This document shows, piece after piece, positions 12,434 to 25,460 of a DNA stretch of 64,000 nt. The notes under the pieces were generated by a model. It was given only the letters and a program-made list of their open reading frames with translations. It ran no database searches and had not been told where the DNA came from. Source of the stretch: Lysobacter sp. (GTDB lineage Bacteria > Pseudomonadota > Gammaproteobacteria > Xanthomonadales > Xanthomonadaceae); NCBI GenBank assembly GCA_011526085.1, contig WYBC01000017.1:186001-250000 (forward strand), read 5' to 3'. Both the position numbers and the translations under genes were made by a program. Position 1 is the stretch's first letter, and every line of letters begins with the position of its first letter.

Positions 12434-12448
12434 GGCTGTCCTCAACGT

Positions 12449-12936
12449 TTATCGATAGGCCGCGTCGGCGGCGCGACGTTCGGCGATTTCCTTCTCGAGG
12501 CGGTCGCCGATGGCCAGCAGCTGCGGCTTGGTGACGACGTTCTCGCCCCGCTTCTCGAAGTGGTACTCGTGGAGATGGGTCTCCACGATCGAGTCGACCG
12601 GGCAGGATTCCTCGCAGAATCCGCAGAAGATGCACTTGAACAGATCGATGTCGTAGCGCGTGGTGCGGCGGGTGCCGTCTGCGCGCTGTTCGGAATCGAT
12701 GGTGATCGCCAGCGCCGGACACACCGCTTCGCACAACTTGCAGGCGATGCAGCGCTCTTCGCCGTTGGGATAGCGGCGCAGCGCATGCAGACCGCGGAAG
12801 CGCGGCGACTGCGGCGTCTTCTCCATCGGGTACATCAGCGTGTACTTCGGACGGAAGAGATACTTGAACGTCAGCGCCATGCCCTGGAACAGCTCCAGCA
12901 GCAACAGGCTCTTCAGGTAGGAAACGATCTTGCCCA

Positions 12937-12937
<1 letters not shown>
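12449..12937 (-). CDS. nuoI: NADH-quinone oxidoreductase subunit I
   Basis: Peripheral-arm subunit of complex I carrying clusters N6a and N6b. The 162-residue protein has two 4Fe-4S ferredoxin motifs, [12 protein letters not shown] and [12 protein letters not shown], in the right order and spacing. The ATG at 12937 overlaps the nuoH stop by one base (TGATG), implying coupled translation. Its TAA lies within the ribosome-binding region of nuoJ. Confidence 0.98.
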
Positions 12938-14015
<1,078 letters not shown>

Positions 14016-14016
<1 letters not shown>

Positions 14017-16258
14017 TACTGCACCCCCGTCACGCGCACGCGGCCGGCGCCGAGCGCGGCGGTCGGACCGTAGCCGGATTCGACCCAGGCCGCGCCGCGG
14101 GCGACGCGACCGTCGATCGCGACCTGCAGCGTGGCGGTGCCGAGGCCGTTGTCGACCTTGGCCATCGCGCCCTCGGCGAGCGATGCGGCGGCGGCATCGT
14201 CCGGATGCAGCACCAGGCGCGGGCCGGCGTTGAGCGGATGCGACTGCAGCGCGGCGGCGCGGCGGGTGACGCCGTCGATGCGATAGATCGCCTGCGAAAC
14301 CGCGAGCTCGAGCCCCTCGCCCGTTGTGGCCTGGGCCGGCGACGCGGCGACCGCGACATCGCGCGGCGCGAGACCGGCGCGCAGACCCGCGAGATCGGTG
14401 AAGTCGAAACCATCGGCGGACAGCGCCGCACCGAGCGCGCGCAGCACGCGCCAGCCCGGACGGGCCTCGCCCGGCAGCTTGCCGCCGGCGATCGTGCGCT
14501 GGTCGCGACCTTCGAGATTGGTCAGGGTGGCGTCAACTTCGGGCAGCGCGCCGATCGGCAGGATCACGTCGGCGACGGCGCGGGTCGAGCGGCAGGCGAA
14601 CTGGCTGAAGGCCACGACCTTCGCATCGCCGAGCGCCTTGAGCGCGCGCGCCTGGTCCGCGAAATCGAGACCGGGCTCGATGCCGTAGATCGCATACGCC
14701 TTGCGCGGCACGGCGAGCATCGCCTGCGCGTCACGACCGGTCGGCAGCACGCCCATGCGCGACAGGCCCAGCGCGTTCGCGCCCTGCGGGATGCGGCACA
14801 GCGCGGCGTTGTTGGCGGCGGCGAACGCGGCGGCGGCCTTGCGGATCGCGGCGGCGTGGATCGAGTTCTCGGCGACCGCACCGACGATCACGACCGTGCG
14901 CGAAGCCTGGCCGAGCGCGACTTCACCGATCGTGGTGGCCAGCAGCGAGGGCTGAACGATCAGGGTCGACGCGGCCTTGAAGGTGAAATCGAAATCGACC
15001 GGATTGACGACATGGATCTTCGCGCCGCGCTTCGCTGCCTTGTGCAGGCGCTGATGCAGCAGCGGAACTTCGTGGCGCAGGTTCGAACCGACGAGGACGA
15101 TGGCGTCGGCGGTCTCGATCTCGGCGACCGCGATGCCGAACGCTTCGGCGGCCGCGCCGTCGGAGAGATCGTGCTGGGCGATGCGGTGATCGAGATGCCC
15201 GGTGCCGAGCGCGCCGGCGAGACGGGCCAGCAGCGCGCCCTCCTCGTTCGAGGTCGCGGGATGCACGAGCAGGCCGAGATCGTCGCCGCGGTGCGCACCC
15301 AGGATTTCGGCGGCCCTGGCGATGGCTTCTTCCCAGGACGCCTCGCGGAAGTCGTCGCCATCCTTGATGAGGGGCTTCGTCGCGCGATCTTCGGCGTACA
15401 GGCCCTGATGCGCATAGCGGTCGCGATCGGACAGCCAGCACTCGTTGACCGCTTCGTTGTCGCGCGGCACGGTGCGCAGCACGTCGCCGCGACGCACGTG
15501 CAGGAACAGATTGCTGCCGAGGGCATCGTGATAGCCCAGCGATTCGCGGGCGACGAGTTCCCACGGGCGGGCGCGGAAGCGGAAGACCTTGTTGGTGAGC
15601 GCGCCGACCGGGCAGACGTCGATGACGTTGCCGGACAGTTCGGTGGTCAGCGGCTTGCCGTCGTAGGTGCCGATCTGCAGATTCTCGCCGCGCTGCATGC
15701 CGCCCAGTTCGTAGGTGCCGGCGATGTCCGCGGTGAAGCGCACGCAGCGCGTGCACTGGATGCAGCGGGTCATCTCGGTGGCGACCAGCGGCCCCATGTC
15801 TTCGTCGGCGACGACGCGCTTGCGTTCGGCGAAGCGGCTGACCGAGCGCCCATAACCCAGCGACAGATCCTGCAGCTCGCACTCGCCGCCCTGATCGCAG
15901 ATCGGGCAGTCGAGCGGATGGTTGATCAGCAGGAACTCCATCACGTTGCGCTGCGCCTTCAGCGCCTTGTCGTTGCGCGTGAAGACCTTCATGCCGTCGG
16001 CGACCGGCGTGGCGCAGGCCGGCTGCGGCTTGGGCATCGGACGGCCGCCCATTTCGGCGTCGACCAGGCACATGCGGCAGTTCGCGGCGATCGGCAGCTT
16101 CTCGTGATAGCAGAAGCGCGGGATCGGAATGCCGGCCTTGTCGGCGGCATGGATGATCATCGAGCCCTTCGGCGCGAACAGCGCCTGGCCGTCGATCTCG
16201 ATGGCGACATGGCCCTCGGGCACGACCGGTGCAGCGGGAGTGGTCACGGTTTCGGCGC

Positions 16259-16262
<4 letters not shown>
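14016..16262 (-). CDS. nuoG: NADH-quinone oxidoreductase subunit G
   Basis: Largest peripheral subunit of complex I (748 residues), carrying several Fe-S clusters. The N-terminus has the 2Fe-2S signature [15 protein letters not shown], followed by the His/Cys cluster around [14 protein letters not shown] and a 4Fe-4S group [10 protein letters not shown]...CPVGAL. The C-terminal half is a degenerate molybdopterin-oxidoreductase fold. Starts at the ATG at 16262, overlapping the nuoF stop by four bases (ATGA). Confidence 0.97.
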
Positions 16263-17629
<1,367 letters not shown>

Positions 17630-17643
17630 CTCGTCGTCCAGCC

Positions 17644-18171
17644 TCACTTCAGACCGTCGAGCAGTTCATCCACCTTCTGGGTGGTGAGATGCTCGTGGTA
17701 ATGACCGTTGATCACCATCATCGGCGCGCCGCAGCACGCGGCCAGGCATTCTTCCTCGCGCTTGAGGAACACGCGGCCGTCGGCCGAGGATTCGCCGAGC
17801 TTGCAGCCCAGCTTCTTCTCGGCATGCGCCACCAGGTCCTCGGCGCCGTTGAGCCAGCAGCTGATGTTGGTGCAGAACGCGACGTTGTTGCGACCGACCT
17901 GTTCGGTCTCGAACATCGAATAGAAGGTCGCGACTTCGTACGCCCACACCGGCGGCAGGTCGAGATATTTCGCGACCGCGGCGATCAGTTCGTCGCTCAG
18001 CCAGCCGCCGTTCTGCTCCTGCGCGGCATGCAGGCCCTGCAGCACCGCCGAACGCTTGCGATCCGGCGGGAACTTGGCCAGCCAGTGCTCGATGTGCGCC
18101 CGCGTCTTGTCGCTCAACGCGACCATCGGGTCGACGTTGCGGCAGGCTTCGAAATTTCCAGTCGCTTTCAT
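17644..18171 (-). CDS. nuoE: NADH-quinone oxidoreductase subunit E
   Basis: Thioredoxin-like 2Fe-2S subunit (cluster N1a) of the NADH-dehydrogenase module. The 175-residue protein has the four cysteine ligands in two groups, CTNISC and CLAACC, and the family phrase [14 protein letters not shown]. The ATG at 18171 lies 13 bp after nuoD. Normal length for the family. Confidence 0.97.
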   Translation of the reverse strand: MKATGNFEACRNVDPMVALSDKTRAHIEHWLAKFPPDRKRSAVLQGLHAAQEQNGGWLSDELIAAVAKYLDLPPVWAYEVATFYSMFETEQVGRNNVAFCTNISCWLNGAEDLVAHAEKKLGCKLGESSADGRVFLKREEECLAACCGAPMMVINGHYHEHLTTQKVDELLDGLK

Positions 18172-18184
18172 TCTTGTCTGCGCC

Positions 18185-19492
18185 TCAGCGATCGATTTCG
18201 CCGAACACGATGTCGTAGGTGCCGATCATCGCGACCACGTCGGCCAGCATGTGGCCCTTGACGATCGCGTCCATCGACGACAGATGCGCGAAGCCCGGCG
18301 CGCGCAGATGCACGCGGAACGGTTTGTTCGCGCCGTCGGAAACCAGATAGCAGCCGAACTCGCCCTTCGGCGCTTCGACCGCGCTGTAGGTCTCGCCGGC
18401 CGGCACGCAGTAGCCTTCGCTGAACAGCTTGAAGTGGTGGATCAGCGCTTCCATGTCGTCCTTCATGGACTCGCGGCTGGGCGGCGCGACCTTGTAGTTG
18501 TCGATCATCACCGGGCCGGGATTCGCCTTCAGCCACTTCACGCACTGCTGGATGATGCGGGTGGACTGGCGCATCTCGGCGATGCGGACCAGGTAACGAT
18601 CGTAGCAGTCGCCCTGCACGCCCACCGGGATGTCGAAATCGACTTCGGCGTACTTCGCGTAGGGCTGCTTCTTGCGCAGATCCCAGGCGATGCCGGAACC
18701 GCGGATCATCGGGCCGGTCATGCCCCAGGCCAGGGCCTGCTCCGGCGGAATCACGCCGATGCCGACCGTGCGCTGCTTCCAGATGCGGTTGTCGGTGAGC
18801 AGGGTCTCGTACTCGTCGACGCGGCTCGGGAAATCGTTGGCGAACGCTTCGAGATAGTCGAGCATCGAGCCTTCGCGCCATTCGTTGAAGCGCTTGAGCT
18901 TGCCGCCCTTGCGCCACGGCGATTCGCGGTACTGCGGCATCCGGTCGGGCAGATCGCGGTAGACGCCGCCGGGACGGTAGTAGGTCGCGTGCATGCGCGC
19001 ACCGGACACCGCCTCGTAGACGTCCATCAGCTCTTCGCGCTCGCGGAAGGCATACAGGAACACCGCCATCGCGCCGAGGTCGAGCGCGTTCGAACCGACC
19101 CACATCAGGTGGTTCAGGATGCGCGTGATCTCGTCGAACATCGTGCGGATCCACTGCGCGCGCTCCGGCGCCTCGATCCCCATCAGGGTCTCGATCGCGC
19201 GCACGTAGGCGTGCTCGTTGCACATCATCGACACGTAGTCGAGGCGGTCCATGTAACCGATCGACTGGTTGAACGGCTTGGATTCGGCCAGTTTCTCGGT
19301 GCCGCGATGCAGCAGGCCCACGTGCGGATCGGCGCGCTGGACGATTTCGCCGTCCATTTCGAGAATCAGGCGCAACACGCCGTGCGCGGCCGGATGCTGC
19401 GGGCCGAAGTTGAGCGTGTAGTTGCGGATTTCCTGCCGGGCTTCGGCGGGATTGCTGGCGAAGGCTTCGCTGGCGGGCTGCACGGTGCTCAC
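18185..19492 (-). CDS. nuoD: NADH-quinone oxidoreductase subunit D
   Basis: 49-kDa subunit of complex I that forms the quinone site with NuoB. The 435-residue product has the family phrases [15 protein letters not shown] and [13 protein letters not shown] near the N-terminus and ends with VFGEIDR. The start is the GTG at 19492: it overlaps the nuoC stop (GTGA) and has GGAGG eight bases upstream. Translation is likely coupled to nuoC. Confidence 0.97.
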   Translation of the reverse strand: MSTVQPASEAFASNPAEARQEIRNYTLNFGPQHPAAHGVLRLILEMDGEIVQRADPHVGLLHRGTEKLAESKPFNQSIGYMDRLDYVSMMCNEHAYVRAIETLMGIEAPERAQWIRTMFDEITRILNHLMWVGSNALDLGAMAVFLYAFREREELMDVYEAVSGARMHATYYRPGGVYRDLPDRMPQYRESPWRKGGKLKRFNEWREGSMLDYLEAFANDFPSRVDEYETLLTDNRIWKQRTVGIGVIPPEQALAWGMTGPMIRGSGIAWDLRKKQPYAKYAEVDFDIPVGVQGDCYDRYLVRIAEMRQSTRIIQQCVKWLKANPGPVMIDNYKVAPPSRESMKDDMEALIHHFKLFSEGYCVPAGETYSAVEAPKGEFGCYLVSDGANKPFRVHLRAPGFAHLSSMDAIVKGHMLADVVAMIGTYDIVFGEIDR

Positions 19493-20265
19493 TTGGACGC
19501 CTCCGCCTTGCGCGCCATCTGCTCGGCCGAAGCCGTCGCGAAACGGGCATCGTCGCGGATCACGCGCGGCACGCCCACGCGCGGTTCGACCGAAGTCACG
19601 GGTTCGTAGATCACGCGCTTCTTCTCTTCGTCGTAGCGGACTTCGACGTTGCCGATCAGCGGGAAATCCTTGCGGAACGGATGGCCGACGAAACCGTAGT
19701 CGGTCAGGATCCGGCGCAGGTCCGGATGGCCTTCGAAGACGATGCCGAACAGATCGAACGCCTCGCGCTCGAACCAGTTGGCGATCGGCCAGATGCCGGT
19801 CAGCGACGCGACGATCGGCAGATCGTCGTTCTGCGCGAACGCCTTCACGCGCACGCGGCGGTTGTGCTGGACGGACAGCAGCTGCGCGACCGCGGCATAG
19901 CGGCGATGCGCGATCGACGCGATCGCCTGGTCTTCGAACGCATCGGCCTCGCGACTGGTCGTTTCGCCGTACTTGAAACGGCCGACGCCACGGCCCTCGA
20001 CACCGCGGCTGAAACCTTCGGAGGAGACGTCGGTGTCCCACTCGTCGCTGCCGTAGCCGAGGTAATCGACGCCGCAGAGGTCGACCAGCGATTCGAAACC
20101 GAATTCGTCCCGCAGCGCGAGGCAACCGGCGTGCCAGTCGCCGTCGGGAAACTCGATGCCCACTTCGCCGCGCGGTTCGCTCACGACGACGGTGGCCGCG
20201 GGAAAGCGTGCGCGCAGGCGATCGGCGAAAGCGTTTGCGGGGGATGGCATGTCGGAGCCGCTCAT
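19489..20265 (-). CDS. nuoC: NADH-quinone oxidoreductase subunit C
   Basis: 30-kDa peripheral subunit that bridges NuoB and NuoD. The 258-residue product ends in the conserved [20 protein letters not shown] block and the RKDFPL segment. I placed the start at the ATG at 20265, one base after the nuoB stop; an in-frame ATG at 20250 is an alternative and neither has a strong ribosome-binding site. The separate C and D genes contrast with the fused nuoCD of E. coli. Confidence 0.94.
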   Translation of the reverse strand: MSGSDMPSPANAFADRLRARFPAATVVVSEPRGEVGIEFPDGDWHAGCLALRDEFGFESLVDLCGVDYLGYGSDEWDTDVSSEGFSRGVEGRGVGRFKYGETTSREADAFEDQAIASIAHRRYAAVAQLLSVQHNRRVRVKAFAQNDDLPIVASLTGIWPIANWFEREAFDLFGIVFEGHPDLRRILTDYGFVGHPFRKDFPLIGNVEVRYDEEKKRVIYEPVTSVEPRVGVPRVIRDDARFATASAEQMARKAEASK

Positions 20266-20266
20266 G

Positions 20267-20863
20267 TCAGACCACACCCTGCGGGTTGTCGCCGAAGTTG
20301 GTGCCGCGACGGATCTTCTTCTGCAATTGCAGGATGCCGTAGACCAGCGCCTCGGCGGTCGGCGGACAACCCGGGACGTAGACGTCCACCGGCACAACGC
20401 GATCGCAGCCGCGGACCACCGCGTAGGAATAGTGGTAGTAACCGCCGCCGTTGGCGCAGCTGCCCATCGAGATCACCCACTTGGGATTGGGCATCTGGTC
20501 GTAGACCTTGCGCAGCGCCGGCGCCATCTTGTTGACCAGGGTGCCGGCGACGATCATCACGTCCGACTGGCGCGGCGACGGGCGAAACACCACGCCGTAG
20601 CGGTCGAGGTCGAGGCGCGCGGCGCCCGCATGCATCATCTCCACCGCGCAGCAGGCCAAGCCGAACGTCATCGGCCACATCGAACCGGTGCGCGCCCAGT
20701 TCCACAGCACGTCGAAACTGGTGGTGACGAAGCCCTGCTCCAGCAGCGGGTTGCCCTCGGTGGAGAGCAGACTCTCCGGCCGCAGGATGTCGTCGACCCG
20801 GCCTTCCGGGATCGGATTGTTCGCGAAATCCGCGACCTTCTGGATGGTATTGATCACTCCCAT
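20267..20863 (-). CDS. nuoB: NADH-quinone oxidoreductase subunit B
   Basis: Subunit carrying cluster N2, the last Fe-S centre before quinone. The 198-residue product has the tandem-cysteine motif [11 protein letters not shown] and the other ligands in [10 protein letters not shown] and [11 protein letters not shown]. The ATG at 20863 lies ten bases inside the end of nuoA (the nuoA TGA is at 20854-20856), an overlap that suggests translational coupling. Confidence 0.97.
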   Translation of the reverse strand: MGVINTIQKVADFANNPIPEGRVDDILRPESLLSTEGNPLLEQGFVTTSFDVLWNWARTGSMWPMTFGLACCAVEMMHAGAARLDLDRYGVVFRPSPRQSDVMIVAGTLVNKMAPALRKVYDQMPNPKWVISMGSCANGGGYYHYSYAVVRGCDRVVPVDVYVPGCPPTAEALVYGILQLQKKIRRGTNFGDNPQGVV

Positions 20864-21210
20864 TCCAGCGCCCCTTTCTTCCACACGTAGATGAAACCGA
20901 TCAGCAGCAGGCCCAGGAAGATGCCCATTTCGATCAGGCCGAACACGCCGAGTTCGCGGAACACCAGCGCCCACGGATAGACGAAGGCGATTTCCAGGTC
21001 GAAGACGATGAACAGGATCGCGATCAGGTAATAGCGCACGTCGAAACGCATGCGCGCGTCCTCGAATGCGTTGAACCCGCATTCGTAGGGCGAAAGTTTC
21101 TGGGGATCGAACCGCTTCGGGCCGAGGAAATTGCCGATGACGATCAGCGCGATACCGATGCCGGTGGCAACGATCAGAAACAGCAGGGTCGGCAGATATT
21201 CGGCCAGCAC
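20854..21210 (-). CDS. nuoA: NADH-quinone oxidoreductase subunit A
   Basis: First gene of the complex I operon; a three-helix membrane subunit of 118 residues with the conserved loop [20 protein letters not shown] and the C-terminus KKGALEWE. The start is the GTG at 21210 ([14 protein letters not shown]); the frame continues upstream to 21432 through the tRNA-Leu gene and is not coding there. Upstream, 192 bp separate it from tRNA-Leu and presumably hold the operon promoter, which I cannot pinpoint in this GC-rich sequence. Confidence 0.96.
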   Translation of the reverse strand: MLAEYLPTLLFLIVATGIGIALIVIGNFLGPKRFDPQKLSPYECGFNAFEDARMRFDVRYYLIAILFIVFDLEIAFVYPWALVFRELGVFGLIEMGIFLGLLLIGFIYVWKKGALEWE

Positions 21211-21402
21211 TCGTGTGTTCTCTCGGCGTTGGGTTGTGTCGACGGAAGACGCGTCCCCGTGTCGCCGCGCCTCCGGTTCCCGCTCCCGGAGACGACCGCG
21301 CATGGCTGCGGGGACTCGCGGGTGCGGGCGGATGATGCGGAATCGTCGCTTTCGCCTGCTGGCGCGCGACCGATCCGGTGCCGCTGTCTCGTTGCCGTGA
21401 TC

Positions 21403-21487
21403 TGGTGCCCAAGGGGGGACTCGAACCCCCACGACTTACGTCGCTACCACCTCAAGGTAGTGCGTCTACCAATTCCGCCACCTGGGC
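21403..21487 (-). tRNA. tRNA-Leu (GAG)
   Basis: An 85-base class II tRNA with encoded CCA. The 7-bp acceptor stem is GCCCAGG paired with CTTGGGC (one G.T), the anticodon stem-loop is CTACC-TTGAGGT-GGTAG giving anticodon GAG, the long variable arm CGACGTAAGTCG is present, and the T-loop reads GGTTCGAGTCC. Lies between secG and nuoA on the same strand, a placement common in this bacterial group. Confidence 0.96.
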
Positions 21488-21605
21488 AATATCACGGCTT
21501 CGCACCGTATGTGGACGCGAAGCCCAACTATTGTAAAGGATGCTGAAGAAAAGTCGCACCCTTATTCGACGAAAATCGGAATGGCGATGCCGATGTCCAT
21601 CGTTT

Positions 21606-21663
21606 GCCGGAACGCCGATCACGCTGCGTTCCGGCGGCATCGGACGCGGGCGGGCCGCGTCCG
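21606..21663 (-). terminator. Two tandem hairpins downstream of secG
   Basis: Two perfect inverted repeats lie just past the secG stop. The nearer one, CGGACGCGG / CCGCGTCCG (21641-21663, 5-base loop), begins nine bases after the stop codon. The second, GCCGGAACGC / GCGTTCCGGC (21606-21635, 10-base loop), follows. Neither has a clear T-run, so they may be a bipartite terminator or 3'-end stabilisers of the tpiA-secG message. Confidence 0.5.
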
Positions 21664-21671
21664 GAAACCGA

Positions 21672-22124
21672 TCAGCCTCCCTGCGGCGCCGGCTGTTTTT
21701 CCGGGGTCGCCGCGGGTGCCGCCGGCGCGGCGGCCGGGGCAGTCTGCGAACCGGGCTGAGGCGCGGCCTGCGGAATGGGCTGCGCGGCCGGCGCGGTGGG
21801 CACGACCGGCGCCTTCGGCACTTCGGTCTTCTTCGGCGTGGCGGTCTGCGACATCACGCCGAGATCCTGCTCGGAAGCCGCCTTCGGCTTGCCGCCGTGG
21901 GTGGCGTACCACGCCATGAACAGACTGATGCCGAAGAAGACGATGGCGAGCCATTTCGTCGACTTGGTCAGGAAGTTGGAGGCCCCGCGGGAGCCGAACA
22001 CCGTGGCCGAAGCGCCGGCGCCGAAACCGGAGCCCGCCTGCGCACCGGCGCCGCGTTGCATCAGGATCAGCGCGATCATGGCGATCGCGACCAGCACGTA
22101 AATCACATTGAGGATCAACAGCAT
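21672..22124 (-). CDS. secG: Preprotein translocase subunit SecG
   Basis: SecG assists SecYE-SecA protein export across the inner membrane. The 150-residue product begins with the family pattern (helix 1, then LMQRGAGAQAGSGFGAGASATVFGSRG in part, and helix 2 about 57-74). A long Ala/Pro/Gln-rich tail (residues 85-150) follows and makes it longer than the roughly 110 residues of E. coli SecG; such tails vary in this group. Starts at the ATG at 22124, 76 bp after tpiA. Confidence 0.95.
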   Translation of the reverse strand: MLLILNVIYVLVAIAMIALILMQRGAGAQAGSGFGAGASATVFGSRGASNFLTKSTKWLAIVFFGISLFMAWYATHGGKPKAASEQDLGVMSQTATPKKTEVPKAPVVPTAPAAQPIPQAAPQPGSQTAPAAAPAAPAATPEKQPAPQGG

Positions 22125-22200
22125 CGTTGGCGCCCGTAAGGAAGTCAGGTCCGCCGGAGCCTCCGCCCCGGCGGTCAGGATCGTGCGGAGATCGCGGCGA

Positions 22201-22953
22201 TCAGGCCCGGGCGGCCGCGACGATCGCGAGGAAATCGGCCGCCACCAGCGAGGCGCCGCCGATCAACCCGCCATCCACGTCCGGCTGCGCGAACAGCTCG
22301 GCCGCATTGTCCGGCTTGCAACTGCCCCCGTACAGGAGGGGCAGCGAGCCGGCGATTGTAGCATCGCGCGCGGCGACTTCGCCACGAATGAAGGCGTGGA
22401 CGGCCTGGGCCTGGGCGGGGGTGGCGGTCCTGCCGGTGCCGATGGCCCAGACCGGTTCGTAGGCGATCACCGCCCCGGCGAACGCCTGCGGGCCGGCATG
22501 TTCGAAGACCGCGGCGAGCTGGGTCTCGATCCGGTATTCGGTCTGGCCGGCTTCGCGCTCGTGCAGCGACTCGCCCACGCACAGGATCGGCACCAGGCCG
22601 GCGTGCTTGGCCGCGACGAACTTGCGGGCGACGAGCGCGTCGGATTCGGCGTGGTACTGGCGGCGCTCGGAATGCCCGACCAGCCCGTAACGGGCGCCGA
22701 TGTCCACCAGCATGCCGGCCGAGACTTCGCCGGTGTAGGCGCCCTTCTCGTTGGCGCTGATGTCCTGGGCGCCGAAACCGATGCCGCGGCCGTGGAAGGC
22801 CTCGACCAGCTCGCCGAGGTACGGCAGCGGCGGGAGCACCACCACATCGGGCCCGCCGGCCCCGAGGCCCGCGGCGATGGCGCCCACCAGATCGGTGGCG
22901 AAGGCACGGGTGCCGTGCAGTTTCCAGTTACCGGCGACGATCTTGCGACGCAT
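22201..22953 (-). CDS. tpiA: Triosephosphate isomerase
   Basis: Glycolytic enzyme interconverting dihydroxyacetone phosphate and glyceraldehyde 3-phosphate. The 250-residue TIM barrel has all catalytic residues: Lys11 in AGNWKLHG, His94 in VGHSERR and Glu166 in AYEPVWAIGTG, plus the phosphate loop LLYGGSCKP and GGLIGGASL. The ATG at 22953 has GGAG seven bases upstream. Followed by secG on the same strand. Confidence 0.98.
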   Translation of the reverse strand: MRRKIVAGNWKLHGTRAFATDLVGAIAAGLGAGGPDVVVLPPLPYLGELVEAFHGRGIGFGAQDISANEKGAYTGEVSAGMLVDIGARYGLVGHSERRQYHAESDALVARKFVAAKHAGLVPILCVGESLHEREAGQTEYRIETQLAAVFEHAGPQAFAGAVIAYEPVWAIGTGRTATPAQAQAVHAFIRGEVAARDATIAGSLPLLYGGSCKPDNAAELFAQPDVDGGLIGGASLVAADFLAIVAAARA

Positions 22954-23061
22954 GACGCACTCCAGGACGAATCCGCAACAGGATAGCCGATGACGGGCCG
23001 GGCCGAACCGGGCGAAGCCGGCCTGCGGGTATGCTTGCGCCCCCAGACACGAGAGCACGGA

Positions 23062-23865
23062 ATGACTCCGAAGACATCGGGACATGCGCTGGTGACCGGC
23101 GCATCCAGCGGCATCGGTGCGGCGATCGCGCGCGAGTACGCCAACCGCGGCGTACCGCTGATCCTGACCGCGCGGCGGATCGAACGGTTGGAATCGCTGG
23201 CGCTCGAGCTCGGGACGAAGGTCGACGTGGTGGTGCTCGCGGCCGATCTGGCCGACCCCGCGGCGCCGGCGGCGCTGCACGCGGAGATCGTGGCGCGCGG
23301 GCTGCACGTGGCCCACCTGGTGAACAATGCCGGCTACGGCGTGCCGGGCCGCTACCTGTCGTCCGACTGGCGCACCCATGCCGAGTTCCTGCAGGTGATG
23401 GTCGCCGCCGTCTGCGAACTGACCCACCGTTTCCTGCCGGCGATGGAGGCCGCGGGCCACGGCCGCATCGTCAACGTGGCCTCGCTCGCCGGGCTGGTGC
23501 CGGCCTCGGCGGGACACACGCTGTACGGGGCGGCGAAGAGTTTCCTGATCCGCTTCTCGGAGTCGCTGGCGCTGGAAGTGGCGGAACGCGGCGTCCATGT
23601 CTGCGCGCTGTGTCCGGGCTTCACCTACACCGAATTCCATGACGTCAACGGCATGCGCGAACGGGTCTCGAAGCTGCCGAAGCTGCTGTGGCTGGACGCG
23701 GACCAGGTTGCCCGCATCGGCCTGGACGCGGTGGAACGCGGCCGGACGCGATGCGTCACCGGCGGCGCCAACCGTGTCATCGCCGGCCTGTCGAAATATC
23801 TTCCCGACGGATTGGCGCGGGCGCTGGTGGCCAGCCGGAGCAAGGAATTCCGCGACGCGGACTGA
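23062..23865 (+). CDS. SDR family NAD(P)-dependent oxidoreductase
   Basis: Classical short-chain dehydrogenase/reductase of 267 residues. The cofactor motif TGASSGIG is at 12-19, NNAG at 88-91, and the catalytic Ser141, Tyr155 and Lys159 (YGAAK) are all present, so it should be active. The Arg residues after beta-2 (TARRIERL) suggest NADP(H), which is an inference. Start at the ATG at 23062 matches the SDR N-terminus; the frame extends upstream to 22990 without support. Divergent from tpiA, convergent with the next gene. Substrate unknown. Confidence 0.9.
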   Translation: MTPKTSGHALVTGASSGIGAAIAREYANRGVPLILTARRIERLESLALELGTKVDVVVLAADLADPAAPAALHAEIVARGLHVAHLVNNAGYGVPGRYLSSDWRTHAEFLQVMVAAVCELTHRFLPAMEAAGHGRIVNVASLAGLVPASAGHTLYGAAKSFLIRFSESLALEVAERGVHVCALCPGFTYTEFHDVNGMRERVSKLPKLLWLDADQVARIGLDAVERGRTRCVTGGANRVIAGLSKYLPDGLARALVASRSKEFRDAD

Positions 23866-23895
23866 GCCCCGGCGACCGGGAGACCGGGCCGACGA

Positions 23896-24309
23896 TCAGG
23901 CTTTCCCGGGCGGCGCCAGCACGGCCATGACCCAGCCGACCAGCGCGCCGGACAGGGCCGCGACCACGCCGACGACGACCGCGATCCCGAGCTCGAAAGG
24001 CCAGAGATTGTGCGACGTCGGGTCGGCGGCGATGTCCCAGAGCAGCTTGCCGAGTACCGCGGCAGGCACGCCGGCGCCCGCCGCGAAGGTGGCCGCGAAG
24101 ATGCCGAGGCGCAGCCGCCAGCGCGCGATCATCGCCGCGAAACCCACGATCCACAGACCGATGCCGTAGAGCGCGCCGGGCAGTTCGTGCCCCAGATCGA
24201 TCCGTGCGGCATAGGGAATGAGCACCGCGACCGTACTGACCACCGCGATCGCGAGGACGAAGGAACGCACCGGCGCCGCGTCGCGGGTCCGGTAGACAGG
24301 TTTGTGCAT
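23896..24309 (-). CDS. Hypothetical inner-membrane protein (four helices)
   Basis: I do not recognise this 137-residue protein. After a short basic N-terminus (MHKPVYRTRDAAPVR) it has four hydrophobic segments at about residues 17-35, 45-64, 68-88 and 108-130, consistent with a small integral membrane protein. There are no obvious catalytic motifs. The ATG at 24309 was chosen over an upstream start at 24336. It lies 30 bp from the SDR gene tail to tail and is separated from the upstream oxygenase by hairpins. Confidence 0.6.
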   Translation of the reverse strand: MHKPVYRTRDAAPVRSFVLAIAVVSTVAVLIPYAARIDLGHELPGALYGIGLWIVGFAAMIARWRLRLGIFAATFAAGAGVPAAVLGKLLWDIAADPTSHNLWPFELGIAVVVGVVAALSGALVGWVMAVLAPPGKA

Positions 24310-24428
24310 GGAAACGACTCGGCGGGGGAGACCCACTGTGGCACGGTTCGCCCGATCGCGCCGGCCGGATCGATCAATGGCGCGATGGACGGTCGCGGGC
24401 CTGCCCGTTCATCCGCATCCCGACGCAC

Positions 24429-24452
24429 GAAGGCCGCCTCGCGGCGGCCTTC
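24429..24452 (-). terminator. Perfect 10-bp hairpin downstream of the oxygenase gene
   Basis: Inverted repeat GAAGGCCGCC / GGCGGCCTTC with a 4-base TCGC loop, 67 bases past the oxygenase stop and 120 bases before the next start on the same strand. A weaker imperfect dyad (around 24472-24499, GGGAGA...TCTCCC) lies between it and the stop. No T-run follows, so assignment as a terminator is tentative. Confidence 0.5.
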
Positions 24453-24518
24453 GGACAGGGCGATCGAACTCGGGAGAGATCACCGCGGGCGATCTCCCGG
24501 CGGGCTCACCCGGACAGA

Positions 24519-25460
24519 TCAGATGAGCTTGATTTCGCGCAGCCGTTCTTCGAGATAGCCGTGGGCCGTGATCGGCTCGGGGTAACGGCTCGGGTTGTCC
24601 GCGGTCACGCAGCCCGGCAGCACGTCGATCAGGAAATCCGGGTTCGGATGCAGGAAGAACGGCGTGGAATAGCGGGGCTTCCGCGCCTGGTCGCCCGGCG
24701 GGTTGACCACGCGATGGGTGGTCGACGGATACACGTGATTGGTGAGCCGCTGCAGCATGTCGCCGATGTTGACCACGATGGTGTCGGCGTGGGAGGTGAA
24801 CGGCACCCATTCGCCCTGCTTCGATTTCACTTCCAGGCCGGCGGCGCTGGCGCCGACCAGCAGCGTGATCAGGTTGATGTCTTCGTGCGCGCCGGCGCGG
24901 ACGTTCGGAATATCGTCGGCGGTGATCGGCGGATAGTGGATCGGGCGCAGGATGGAGTTGCCGTTGTCGGTCTTGTCCGCGAAATAATGCTCGGGCAGGC
25001 CGATGTGCAGCGCCAGCGCCGACAGCACGCGGGAGCCCAGCGCATCGAGCGCGTCATACAGCGCGAGCGCGCGTTCGCGGAATTCGGGCACTTCCTCCGG
25101 CCACACGTTCGGCGGCATCACATCCACGTATTTCGGATCGCGGACTTCACGACCGACGTGCCAGAACTCCTTGAGATCGAAATGCTTGGAGTCCTTCGCG
25201 GTCTCCACCCCGAACGGGGTATAGCCGCGGGCGCCGCCGCCGCCGGGGATGTGATAACGCTTCTTCACGTCATCGGGCAGCGCGAAGAAACGAACGAAGA
25301 CGTCGTACGCGCCGTCGATCAGATCCTGGGAAATGCCGTGACCGCGGATGCCGGCGAATCCCCATTCGCGGTAGGCGGCACCGAGTTCGGCGACGAAGGC
25401 GTCGCGATCCGTGTCGAAACGCTGGATGTCGAGGGTCGGGATATTGGGCTGCGTGCTCAT
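24519..25460 (-). CDS. 2-oxoglutarate/Fe(II)-dependent oxygenase, isopenicillin N synthase-like
   Basis: A 313-residue member of the 2OG-Fe(II) oxygenase superfamily, IPNS/flavonoid-type. The iron ligands are visible as His192 and Asp194 (HED) and His249 (TTHRVVN); Arg263-Tyr-Ser265 is the RxS motif that binds the co-substrate. The N-terminal non-haem dioxygenase domain (IPTLDIQRF...WGFAGIRGHGI) is also present. The family includes many oxidases of amino acids and metabolites, and the substrate cannot be predicted. Start at the ATG at 25460. It stands alone on the minus strand, 184 bp from glmM. Confidence 0.88.
   Translation of the reverse strand: MSTQPNIPTLDIQRFDTDRDAFVAELGAAYREWGFAGIRGHGISQDLIDGAYDVFVRFFALPDDVKKRYHIPGGGGARGYTPFGVETAKDSKHFDLKEFWHVGREVRDPKYVDVMPPNVWPEEVPEFRERALALYDALDALGSRVLSALALHIGLPEHYFADKTDNGNSILRPIHYPPITADDIPNVRAGAHEDINLITLLVGASAAGLEVKSKQGEWVPFTSHADTIVVNIGDMLQRLTNHVYPSTTHRVVNPPGDQARKPRYSTPFFLHPNPDFLIDVLPGCVTADNPSRYPEPITAHGYLEERLREIKLI

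Noticed and set aside
12434-12445. TTG start for nuoJ at 12445
   Set aside because: The GTG at 12433 has a properly spaced GAGGA and matches the family N-terminus; the TTG overlaps that ribosome-binding region.
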